Source of the DNA: Sphingomonas sp. BK580
Lineage (GTDB): Bacteria; Pseudomonadota; Alphaproteobacteria; Sphingomonadales; Sphingomonadaceae
Reading direction: 5' to 3'
NCBI RefSeq assembly: GCF_014194975.1
Contig: NZ_JACIAY010000003.1
Span: 124,001 to 188,000, forward strand
DNA length: 64,000 bases
Part shown: piece after piece, positions 54,952-62,188 of the stretch
How the letters are laid out: the number at the start of each line of letters is the position of its first letter
How positions within the stretch are numbered: the first letter of the stretch is position 1
The notes under the pieces: generated by a model
What the model was told of the DNA's origin: nothing
Databases searched by the model: none
The model's input: the letters and a program-made list of their open reading frames with translations, nothing else
Made by a program: the position numbers and the translations under genes

Positions 54952-56024
54952 GCGACCGCCCCCGCCAGGCACCACAGCAGCAGGCAGCCGCGGCGGTAGA
55001 CGACCAGCCCGCGGCGGATGTCGCGCGCGTCGAGATCGGCGTGGCCGTCGCCGATCCACGGCTTGGGCGCGACCGCGCCGTCATAGGCGACGGGTCCGGC
55101 TAGCCGCACGCCGAGCGCGCCCGCCATCGCCGCCTCCGTCCAGCCCGCGTTGGGCGAAGCGTGGCGGCGCGAGTCGCGCCACAGCACGCGCCAGCCTCCC
55201 CCGCCCGCGACGCAGAGCAGCGCGCCGCCCAGCCGCGCGGGCAGCCAGTTGGCGAGATCGTCGGTGCGCGCGGCCGCCCAGCCGAAGGCGCGCCAGCGCG
55301 GCTCGCGATGGCCGATCAGGCTGTCCGCGGTGTTGATCGCCTTGTAGCCCCACAGGCCGGCGGGGCCGAGCAGCAGCAGCCAGAACAGCGGCGCTGCGAC
55401 GGCGTCGCAGAAGCTCTCGGCGAGGCTCTCGACCGCCGCGCGCGCCACGCCGGCCTGGTCGAGCGCGGCGGTGTCGCGCCCGACGATGCGCCCGACCGCG
55501 ACGCGCGCGGCCGCGATGTCAGCGTGTTCGAGCGCGGCGGCGACCGGCCGGACGTGATCGTCGAGACTGCGCTGGGCGAGCCCAGGCCAGGCGAGCAGCG
55601 CGACGGCGAGCCACGCCGGCGCGCCGAGCGTCGCGCGCAGACCCCGCTCCGCCAGCCAGGCGGTGCCGGCCGCGACGACGATGGCGGCGCAGAGGGTGAC
55701 GGCGCCGAGCAGGCGACGCAGGCGTCGCCGCGCAGGGGTAAGATGGTCGGGCTCGTCGTCGGCAGCGCGCGATGCTGCTTCGGTTCCGCGGTCGACGACT
55801 GGCGTCGTGTGATCACCGCCCGCCCTCCCCGCGTCGCCCCCGCCGGGGCCGGGGCTCAGTCGGGAGACTGTCCCCCTCGCCCGCTCCGCGACAGGAGCGA
55901 CCACCGCCGCGTTCCATCGCCGCTCGCCCGCCGCGATCACGCGCGCGATCGCGCCGACCGGGTGCCCCACGCGCGCGTAGAGCCACGGCGGCCAGCCCAG
56001 CGCGGCGTCGAGCGCGAGCGCCAC
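54939..56024 (-). CDS. cobD: adenosylcobinamide-phosphate synthase CobD (CbiB) with extended loop
   Basis: A 361-residue membrane protein attaching aminopropanol (phosphate) to cobyric acid. Conserved segments are [78 protein letters not shown] and [18 protein letters not shown]. Between ERRWN and ARRRLRRLL there are about 55-60 extra hydrophilic Gly/Asp-rich residues. The start is probably GTG 56024, just inside the cobC stop; no ATG fits. Confidence 0.9.
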   Translation of the reverse strand: MALALDAALGWPPWLYARVGHPVGAIARVIAAGERRWNAAVVAPVAERARGTVSRLSPGPGGGDAGRAGGDHTTPVVDRGTEAASRAADDEPDHLTPARRRLRRLLGAVTLCAAIVVAAGTAWLAERGLRATLGAPAWLAVALLAWPGLAQRSLDDHVRPVAAALEHADIAAARVAVGRIVGRDTAALDQAGVARAAVESLAESFCDAVAAPLFWLLLLGPAGLWGYKAINTADSLIGHREPRWRAFGWAAARTDDLANWLPARLGGALLCVAGGGGWRVLWRDSRRHASPNAGWTEAAMAGALGVRLAGPVAYDGAVAPKPWIGDGHADLDARDIRRGLVVYRRGCLLLWCLAGAVAWAR

Positions 56025-56037
56025 CAGAGCGACCGGC

Positions 56038-57060
56038 TCAGCGATCGCCGAGCGCCGCGTCGAGCCGGGCGAGCGCCGCCGCGCCGCCCGGCAGGCCGAT
56101 ACGCAGCCGCGCGGGCGCCTCGTTGAAGGGGCGCACGAGGATGCCCGCACGTGCGAGCCGCTCGAACAGCAACGGGGCGTCGTCGCGCTCGATCTGGCGG
56201 AACAGAGGGCAGGCGCCGACGGGCGTGAGATCGTGCGCGGTCAGAACGGCGTCCAGCTCCGCCACCGTCGTCGCGAGCCGCTCGCGCGTCGCCGCGATCC
56301 ACGCGGTGTCGCGATAGGCCGCCGTGCCGATCCGCAATGCCGCGGTCGAGACCGGCCAGCTGCCGAGCCGCGCCGCCACCGCGCCGACCAGCGCGGCCCC
56401 GCCCGCGGCGAAGCCGAGTCGCACGCCGGCGAGCCCGAAGAACTTGCCGAAGGAACGGAACACCAGCACGCGATCGTCGCGCGCCAGCAGCGGCAGCACG
56501 CTCGCACCGGGCACCGCGTCGGCGAACGCCTCGTCCACCACCAGCACCCCGCCCCGATCGGCGAGCGCCTGCGCCAGCGCGTGCAGCCGCGCCGCGGGCC
56601 AGCAGCGACCGTCGGGATTGTTGGGGTTGGTGAGCAGCAGCGTGCCGCCGCCGCGCGCGACCGCATCGACCGCCTCGGCGTCGATCGTCGCCGCGCCGGG
56701 AAGTGCCGCGGCATGGGTACGATAGCTCGGTGCCACGACATGCCACGGGCGCGGCAGCGCGAGCGCGGCGAGCAGGCGGAGCCCGACCTCGCTGCCGGGG
56801 AGTGCGGTGATCGCCGCGTCGCGCGCACCGAACGCTGCGGCCGCGGCATGGTGGAGCGCGCTCAGCTCGGTCGGGGTGGGCAGCGCGCGCAGCGCGGCGA
56901 GCGGCACCTCCGCCCCCTCCCAGGCGACGGGGTTGATCCCGGTGGAGAGATCGAGCCATGGCGTGGGCGCGTCGGGATAGAGGCGTGCGGCAGCGTCGGG
57001 GCGCCCGCCGTGATAGGTCAGCGCGGCGGCGGGCTCGGGGAAAGGGTCGGTCAGCAGCAT
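56038..57060 (-). CDS. cobC: threonine-phosphate decarboxylase-like aminotransferase CobC
   Basis: A 340-residue PLP aminotransferase-fold protein: YHGGRPDAAARLYPDAPTPWLDLSTGINPVAW, LTNPNNPDGR, VVDEAFADAVPGAS, and the PLP lysine in FRSFGKFFGLAGVRLGF. It produces the (R)-1-aminopropan-2-ol phosphate linker. It precedes cobD and cobQ on the minus strand, and its start is divergent from cobU with about 52 bp between. Confidence 0.93.
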   Translation of the reverse strand: MLLTDPFPEPAAALTYHGGRPDAAARLYPDAPTPWLDLSTGINPVAWEGAEVPLAALRALPTPTELSALHHAAAAAFGARDAAITALPGSEVGLRLLAALALPRPWHVVAPSYRTHAAALPGAATIDAEAVDAVARGGGTLLLTNPNNPDGRCWPAARLHALAQALADRGGVLVVDEAFADAVPGASVLPLLARDDRVLVFRSFGKFFGLAGVRLGFAAGGAALVGAVAARLGSWPVSTAALRIGTAAYRDTAWIAATRERLATTVAELDAVLTAHDLTPVGACPLFRQIERDDAPLLFERLARAGILVRPFNEAPARLRIGLPGGAAALARLDAALGDR

Positions 57061-57112
57061 CGGCGGCCCGTCTTTCACCAGTCGGGCGAACGAACACAAG
57101 GCGGGAGTGACG

Positions 57113-57628
57113 ATGACCGGACCGCGCGTGACACTGGTGCTGGGCGGGGCACGCTCGGGCAAGAGCCGCCACGCCCAGGCGCTCGCAGAGGCGGCCGGCG
57201 GCGCGCTCGTCTTCGTCGCGACGGCGCAGGCGCTCGACGACGAGATGCGCGCGCGCGTGGCGCAACACCGCGCCGACCGTGACTCGCGGTGGCGCACGGT
57301 GGAGGCACCGCTCGCGCTGGCCGAGACGATCGTGGCGGAGGGGCAGCGGGGGTCGGTGCTGCTGGTCGACTGCCTCACGCTCTGGGCGTCGAATCTGCTG
57401 CTCGGCGAGCAGGATACGGCGGCGGCGCTGGAGGCGCTCGAAGCGGCGCTGCGCGACACCGCGGCGCGGGTCGTGCTGGTGGCGAACGAGGTCGGGCTCG
57501 GCATCGTCCCCGACAACGCGCTGGCGCGACGCTTCCGCGACCTGGCGGGAACGATCAATCAGCGCGCTGCCACGTGCGCGGACCGCGTGGTGTTCGTCGC
57601 CGCCGGGCTGCCGCTGGTGCTCAAGTAA
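57113..57628 (+). CDS. cobU: adenosylcobinamide kinase/guanylyltransferase
   Basis: A 171-residue bifunctional enzyme (CobP in Pseudomonas). P-loop GGARSGKS is at 11-18, VAQHRADRDSRW carries the guanylylated His, VLLVDCLTLWASNLL the Walker B, and VLVANEVGLGIVPDNALARRFRDLAGTINQ is a CobU hallmark. The start ATG 57113 has GGGAG five bases upstream; an in-frame GTG at 57107 is possible. Confidence 0.95.
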   Translation: MTGPRVTLVLGGARSGKSRHAQALAEAAGGALVFVATAQALDDEMRARVAQHRADRDSRWRTVEAPLALAETIVAEGQRGSVLLVDCLTLWASNLLLGEQDTAAALEALEAALRDTAARVVLVANEVGLGIVPDNALARRFRDLAGTINQRAATCADRVVFVAAGLPLVLK

Positions 57629-57680
57629 CGGAGGGTGGCCCGCCCCCTCGCTCGACCTCGGCCAAAGCTCGCCTCAATGT

Positions 57681-57775
57681 CGTCCCGCGCTTAAGCCGCC
57701 AATCATGGTGCCGCGTCCACCCCGGGGCGTGTCGCACGCGGCACCATGATTGCCGGGTCAAGCCCGTCATGACGG
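57681..57775. repeat. palindromic intergenic repeat, type A
   Basis: The inner arms CAATCATGGTGCCGCGT (57700-57716) and ACGCGGCACCATGATTG (57736-57752) are perfect inverted copies. Outer flanks resemble the other type A elements. It sits between the convergent cobU and dnaB. Confidence 0.8.
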
Positions 57776-57803
57776 GAGGCGGCGCTACTTCCGCGCCACC
57801 CGA

Positions 57804-57882
57804 CGTGCTCCTGCGCACGCAGGAGCCCAGAGCCGCACGCCTCGCACGTCATGACCTTGCGCTCCTGCTACCGAAGAAGCGC
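57804..57882. repeat. palindromic intergenic repeat, type B
   Basis: TGCTCCTGCGCACGCAGGAG followed by CCCAGAGCC matches the 5587 and 17195 copies. The second hairpin (GCGCTCCTGCTACCGAAG) is degenerate. Confidence 0.65.
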
Positions 57883-57890
57883 CCGCGCGA

Positions 57891-59378
57891 TCAATAGCCC
57901 GCGTAATCCGAGAAGCGCGTGATCGTCGGGTCGAACTTGAGCACCACCTTGCCGGTCGCGCCGTGACGCTGCTTGGCGACGATCAGCTCGGCGAGGCCGT
58001 AGACCCGTTCCATGTCCGCGGCCCAGCGCGCGTGATCCTCGAAGACGTTGGCGGAGTCGCCCTCCATCGGCCGCTTGGGCTCGCGCTGCGCGGTGTAATA
58101 ATCCTCGCGATAGACGAACCACACCATGTCGGCGTCCTGCTCGATCGAGCCCGACTCGCGCAGGTCCGACAGCATCGGGCGCTTGTCCTCGCGCTGCTCC
58201 ACCGCGCGGCTCAGCTGGGAGAGCGCCAGCACCGGCACGTTCATGTCCTTGGCCAGCGTCTTCAGCCCGCGGCTGATCTCGGAGATCTCCTGCACGCGGT
58301 TGCCGTCACCCTTGCCCGAGCCCGAGAGCAGCTGGAGGTAATCCACCACCACCAGCCCGATCTCGTTGTTGTGGCGCCGCTGCAGCCGGCGCACGCGGGT
58401 GTGGAGCGCGCCGATCGAGAGGCCGCCGGTGTCGTCGATGAAGAAGGGCAGATTCTCCAGCTCGGCCGCGGCGGCGGCGAGCTGCTCGAACTCGGTCTTG
58501 CTGATCTTGCCCATGCGCAGCGCCTCCGAGCTGATCCGCGACTGCTCGGCGAGGATACGCGTGGCGAGCTGGTCCGCGCTCATCTCGAGGCTGAAGAAGG
58601 CCACCTTGGCGCCGACGGACTTGGCCGGCGGGATGCCGTCGCGCATGTCGCGCATCCAGCGCTGCGCCGCGTTGAACGCGATGTTGGTGGCGAGCGAGGT
58701 CTTGCCCATGCCGGGGCGGCCGGCGAGGATCATGAGATCCGAGTGATGCATGCCGCCGATCTTGGCGTTGACCGAGTCGAGCCCGGTGGTCACGCCCGAC
58801 AGGTTGCCGCCCCAGTTGAGCGCGCGCTCCGCCATCTTCACCGCCGCGGTGCTCGCCTGGGCGAAGCTCTTCACCGCATTCTCGGTGCCGCCGTCCGCCG
58901 CGACGCGGAACAGCTCCTCCTCGGCGGCCTCGATCTGGGCGCGCGGGTTGACCTCCTCGCTGGTGTCCATCGCGCGATCGACCATCGTGTGCCCGACCGA
59001 GACGAGCGCGCGCAGCAGCGCGAGGTCGTAGATCTGCTGCGCGAACTGGCGCGCGCCGATCAATCCGGCGCCCGAGCCGGTCAGACCGGCGAGATAGCCG
59101 ACCCCGCCGAGCTCCTTCATCCCCTCGTCCGCCTCGAACATCGGGCGCAGCGTCACCGGCGTGGCGAGCATGTCGGTGGCGCGCAGCGACTTGATCGCGG
59201 CGAAGACGCGGCCGTGGACCGGCTCGTAGAAATGCTGCGGCTCGAGCCGGTCGACGATGTCGTCAGCGAGGCGATTGTCGATCATCATCGCGCCCAGCAT
59301 CGCCGCCTCGGCCTCGACGTTGCGCGGCAGGTGGACGGGCTCGGGCGATGCCGGCGGGGCGAATGCTAAGGTGGCCAT
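57891..59378 (-). CDS. dnaB: replicative DNA helicase
   Basis: A 495-residue hexameric helicase. The N-terminal helical domain is LPRNVEAEAAMLGAMMIDN on; the RecA-like domain has Walker A GRPGMGKTS, FFSLEMSADQLATRIL, Walker B VVVDYLQLL and LSQLSRAVEQREDKRPMLSDLRESGSIEQDAD. It unwinds DNA ahead of the replisome. The start ATG 59378 precedes MATLAFAPP. It is divergent from the UPF0262 gene. A longer reading is not supported by homology. Confidence 0.97.
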   Translation of the reverse strand: MATLAFAPPASPEPVHLPRNVEAEAAMLGAMMIDNRLADDIVDRLEPQHFYEPVHGRVFAAIKSLRATDMLATPVTLRPMFEADEGMKELGGVGYLAGLTGSGAGLIGARQFAQQIYDLALLRALVSVGHTMVDRAMDTSEEVNPRAQIEAAEEELFRVAADGGTENAVKSFAQASTAAVKMAERALNWGGNLSGVTTGLDSVNAKIGGMHHSDLMILAGRPGMGKTSLATNIAFNAAQRWMRDMRDGIPPAKSVGAKVAFFSLEMSADQLATRILAEQSRISSEALRMGKISKTEFEQLAAAAAELENLPFFIDDTGGLSIGALHTRVRRLQRRHNNEIGLVVVDYLQLLSGSGKGDGNRVQEISEISRGLKTLAKDMNVPVLALSQLSRAVEQREDKRPMLSDLRESGSIEQDADMVWFVYREDYYTAQREPKRPMEGDSANVFEDHARWAADMERVYGLAELIVAKQRHGATGKVVLKFDPTITRFSDYAGY

Positions 59379-59447
59379 CCGCCGGCCTATACGCGTCCGA
59401 CGCGGCGAGCGGAACGGCACGGGCGGCGGAACCTGTGGATGACTCGA

Positions 59448-59476
59448 TTGTGACGACGCCGCATCGCCTCTATCGA
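59448..59476 (+). promoter_or_regulatory. candidate promoter of the UPF0262-GH25-cdd genes
   Basis: TTGTGA (59448-59453) and TATCGA (59471-59476) are 17 bp apart, ending eight bases before the ATG. If used, the transcript would be leaderless or nearly so. Confidence 0.3.
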
Positions 59477-59484
59477 GCGGGCGC

Positions 59485-59967
59485 ATGGCCGATCCGCGGA
59501 TCATCGACATCGAGCTGGACGAGCGCACCATCCTGTGGCGCTCGGCCGACATCGAGCAGGAGCGCCGGATCGCGATCTTCGACCTGATCGAGGACAATCA
59601 TTTCGCCCCGCAGCGCGCGCAGCCCGACGGTTATGCCGGCCCCTACAAGGTGCGGCTGTCGGTCGAGGAGGGCCGGCTCGCACTGGCGATCCGTCGCGCC
59701 GACGACACGCCGCTCGAGACCCTGGTGCTCGGGCTCGCGCGCTTCCGCCGACCGATCAGAGATTATTTCGCGATCTGCGACAGTTACTATCAGGCAATCC
59801 GCCAATCGACGCCGCAGCAGATCGAGACGGTGGACATGGCACGGCGCGCCATCCACAATGAGGCCGCCGACCTGCTGCGCGAACGGCTCGACGGCAAGGT
59901 GGCGATCGACTTCGACACCGCGCGGCGTCTCTTCACGCTGATCTGCGTTCTTCATATCAAGGCATAA
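59485..59967 (+). CDS. UPF0262 family protein
   Basis: A 160-residue protein of the alphaproteobacterial UPF0262 family: IIDIELDERTILWRSADIEQERRIAIFDLIEDN, PYKVRLSVEEGRLALAIR, FRRPIRDYFAICDSYYQAIR and MARRAIHNEAADLLRERL. Function unknown. It is conserved across the class, often near housekeeping genes. The gene begins the plus-strand run with GH25 and cdd; GH25 starts eight bases later. Confidence 0.88.
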   Translation: MADPRIIDIELDERTILWRSADIEQERRIAIFDLIEDNHFAPQRAQPDGYAGPYKVRLSVEEGRLALAIRRADDTPLETLVLGLARFRRPIRDYFAICDSYYQAIRQSTPQQIETVDMARRAIHNEAADLLRERLDGKVAIDFDTARRLFTLICVLHIKA

Positions 59968-59975
59968 GTTTTATC

Positions 59976-60653
59976 ATGTGGGGTTTGGGAAGGATCTTCT
60001 TGATTCTGAGCGCGATCGCGCTCGCGGGCGTGGCCGCGTGGCAGGTCGCGCTACGCTGGCGCCCGGGAGTCGAGCGCTACCCGGTGCAGGGTGTCGACGT
60101 GTCCGAGGCGACCGGCGACGTCGTCTGGCCTGTCCTCAAGGGCGAGGGCGCCGACTTCGGCTATGCGGTGGCGACGAGCGGCGCGCGCGCGCGCGACCGC
60201 GCCTTCCAGACCAACTGGGACGAGATGGCGCGCGCCGGCCTACGCCGCGGCGCGATCCACGTCTTCTCCTTCTGCCAGCCGCCGCGCGCGCAGGCCGACT
60301 CGTTCAACACGGTCGTGCCGCGCGACCCCGCCGCGCTGCCGGTGGCGATCTCGTTCCGCTACGCCGAGGACTGCCCCGACCGCCCCGAGCGCGCCGCCCT
60401 GGTGGCAGGGGTGGCCGACATGATCGCGCGGATCGAGACCCACACGGGCAAGCCGGTGGTGCTCAAGGTGGCGCGCGACGTCGAGCGCGACTATCGCCTG
60501 ACCGAGGCGTTCGACCGGCCGCTCTGGGCGGTCGGCAACTTCCTCCGCCCCGGCTATGGTGCGCGGGTGTGGCGGATGTGGCGCGCGACCGACCTGCGCC
60601 GCGTCGACGGCGTCGATGGGCCGGTCAACTGGGATGTGGTGGAGCTGGGATGA
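59976..60653 (+). CDS. GH25 lysozyme-like membrane-anchored protein, active site altered
   Basis: A 225-residue protein with an N-terminal membrane anchor (about 6-24) and a GH25 muramidase-like barrel: PVQGVDVSEATGDVVWPVLKGEGADFGYAVATSG, then GLRRGAIHVFSFCQPPRAQADSF. The first catalytic Asp (Asp41) is present. The central DxE site expected after LPVA reads ISFRYAEDC instead, so activity is uncertain. Its TGA overlaps the cdd ATG. Confidence 0.78.
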   Translation: MWGLGRIFLILSAIALAGVAAWQVALRWRPGVERYPVQGVDVSEATGDVVWPVLKGEGADFGYAVATSGARARDRAFQTNWDEMARAGLRRGAIHVFSFCQPPRAQADSFNTVVPRDPAALPVAISFRYAEDCPDRPERAALVAGVADMIARIETHTGKPVVLKVARDVERDYRLTEAFDRPLWAVGNFLRPGYGARVWRMWRATDLRRVDGVDGPVNWDVVELG

Positions 60654-61111
60654 GCGACCGGGATCAGGAGCAGGCGCGGCAGCTGATCGCGGCGGCGCGC
60701 GCGGCAGCGATGCACGCGCACGCGCCATACTCGCGCTTCGCGGTCGGCGCCGCGGTGCTGCTCGACGACGGCAGCGTGGTGACCGGCGCCAACGTCGAGA
60801 ACGCCAGCTACGGCCTGTCGCTCTGCGCCGAGACGGTGGCGATCGCGACCGTCTCCGCCTCGGGGCGGCTGCGCCGCGTGGTGGCGGTGGGCGTGATCGG
60901 CGGCGCGATGGACCCCGCCGGGCGCGCCACCGGCCACGCCCCGGTGCGGCCGTGCGGCCGCTGCCGGCAGGTGCTCAACGAGGCGGCGCAGCTGAGCGGG
61001 CGCGACCTCGCGGTCCACTGCGCCGGCGCCGAGGGGGAGGAGGTGGCGAGCTATCGCCTGTCCGAGCTTCTACCGGATGCCTTCGGCCCGAGCGACCTAG
61101 GGGTGCGCTGA
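60650..61111 (+). CDS. cdd: cytidine deaminase
   Basis: A 153-residue zinc enzyme deaminating cytidine and deoxycytidine. The zinc ligand and catalytic Glu are Cys59 and Glu61 (CAET), and the other ligands are Cys102 and Cys105 in PCGRCRQ. HAPYSRFAVGAAVLLDDG and GANVENASYGLSLCAE are standard. It is a homotetrameric-type short Cdd. The ATG overlaps the GH25 stop. Confidence 0.95.
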   Translation: MSDRDQEQARQLIAAARAAAMHAHAPYSRFAVGAAVLLDDGSVVTGANVENASYGLSLCAETVAIATVSASGRLRRVVAVGVIGGAMDPAGRATGHAPVRPCGRCRQVLNEAAQLSGRDLAVHCAGAEGEEVASYRLSELLPDAFGPSDLGVR

Positions 61112-61133
61112 GGGGCTGGCGCCGGCCGCTACG

Positions 61134-61164
61134 CAGATCCTCCCCGCCTGGCGGTGAGGATCTG
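61134..61164. terminator. convergent hairpin between cdd and cyoD
   Basis: CAGATCCTCCCCGCC and GGCGGTGAGGATCTG form a 15-bp stem with a single mismatch between two converging genes. No T-tract follows on either side, but its position suggests a shared terminator. Confidence 0.5.
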
Positions 61165-61169
61165 ACCCG

Positions 61170-61544
61170 TCACGGCTTTGCCATCGCCGCCATCGGCATC
61201 ATGTTGTGGTCGAGGTGCGCCATGATCCACAGCGTGCCCCCCACGGTCAGCACCACGATCATCACGCCGAACGCCAGCGCCAGCGTGTTGTTGGTGTTCT
61301 CCGGCCCGCTCGTGATGTGGAGGAAGAAGACGAGGTGCACGCCCATCTGCGCCACCGCCAGCACCGCGAGCAGGATCGGGATCGCCGGCGCCCAGACCGC
61401 GCCCGAGCCGACCAGCGCGAACGACGCCACCGTCAGCAGCAGCGCCAGCCCCAATCCGGCGAGATAGGTCGAGAGCCGCGCCGCCCCCTCCTGATGGCCG
61501 CCGGGGGCGTGGTCGAGGTGACGATCACCCTTCTGCTCGCTCAT
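61170..61544 (-). CDS. cyoD: cytochrome o ubiquinol oxidase subunit IV
   Basis: A 124-residue membrane protein with three helices: LSTYLAGLGLALLLTVASFALV, WAPAIPILLAVLAVAQMGVHLVFFLHI, and LALAFGVMIVVLTVGGTLWIMAHLDHNMM. LVFFLHI and MAHLDHNMM are CyoD hallmarks. It is an accessory assembly subunit of the bo3 oxidase. The ATG overlaps the cyoC stop. Confidence 0.94.
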   Translation of the reverse strand: MSEQKGDRHLDHAPGGHQEGAARLSTYLAGLGLALLLTVASFALVGSGAVWAPAIPILLAVLAVAQMGVHLVFFLHITSGPENTNNTLALAFGVMIVVLTVGGTLWIMAHLDHNMMPMAAMAKP

Positions 61545-62188
61545 CCCATCACTCCGTACAGATAGACGACGGTGAACAGCGCGACCCAGATGATGTCGAG
61601 CGCGTGCCAGTAGAGGCCGAAGCACAGCAGCCGCCGCTCCACCGCGTCGGTGAAGCCGAGCGTCGCCACCTGCCCCATCATCACCGTCAGCCACACCAGC
61701 CCGGCGGCGACGTGCAGCCCGTGCGCGCCCACGAGGGTGAACAGCGCGGAGAGGAAGGCGCTGCGCGTCGGCGCCGCGCCCTCGAGGACCAGGTGGGTCA
61801 GCTCGTACAGCTCGATCGCGAGGAAGCCGAGCCCGAGCAGCGCGGTGAGCGCCCCCCACAGATACGTTGCCCCGGCACGCTCCTTCACCGCCATGATCGA
61901 CATCACGCCGCAGGTGAAGCTGGAGAAGAGCAGGCACAGGGTCTCGACGAAGACCAGCCGCAGCTCGAACAGCTCGCTCCCTTCCGGGCCGCCGGCGGTG
62001 TTGGGCGCGAGCACCGCATAGGCAGCGAACAGCCCCGAGAACATGATGATGTCGCTGAGCAGGAAGATCCAGAAGCCGAACGCCACCGTCACCTGCTTGG
62101 GCGCGGGACCGCCCTCCCCGTGGCCGGGGGGATCGCTCCTCCAGCCCTTGTCGCCCTCGTGGCGCGGGTCGGCGATCTCGCCGCTCAT
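61541..62188 (-). CDS. cyoC: cytochrome o ubiquinol oxidase subunit III
   Basis: A 215-residue five-helix subunit [62 protein letters not shown], and [19 protein letters not shown]. Those are typical of CyoC. Adjacent cyoB and cyoD support the assignment over a cytochrome c oxidase III. The start ATG 62188 overlaps the cyoB stop. Confidence 0.95.
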   Translation of the reverse strand: MSGEIADPRHEGDKGWRSDPPGHGEGGPAPKQVTVAFGFWIFLLSDIIMFSGLFAAYAVLAPNTAGGPEGSELFELRLVFVETLCLLFSSFTCGVMSIMAVKERAGATYLWGALTALLGLGFLAIELYELTHLVLEGAAPTRSAFLSALFTLVGAHGLHVAAGLVWLTVMMGQVATLGFTDAVERRLLCFGLYWHALDIIWVALFTVVYLYGVMG

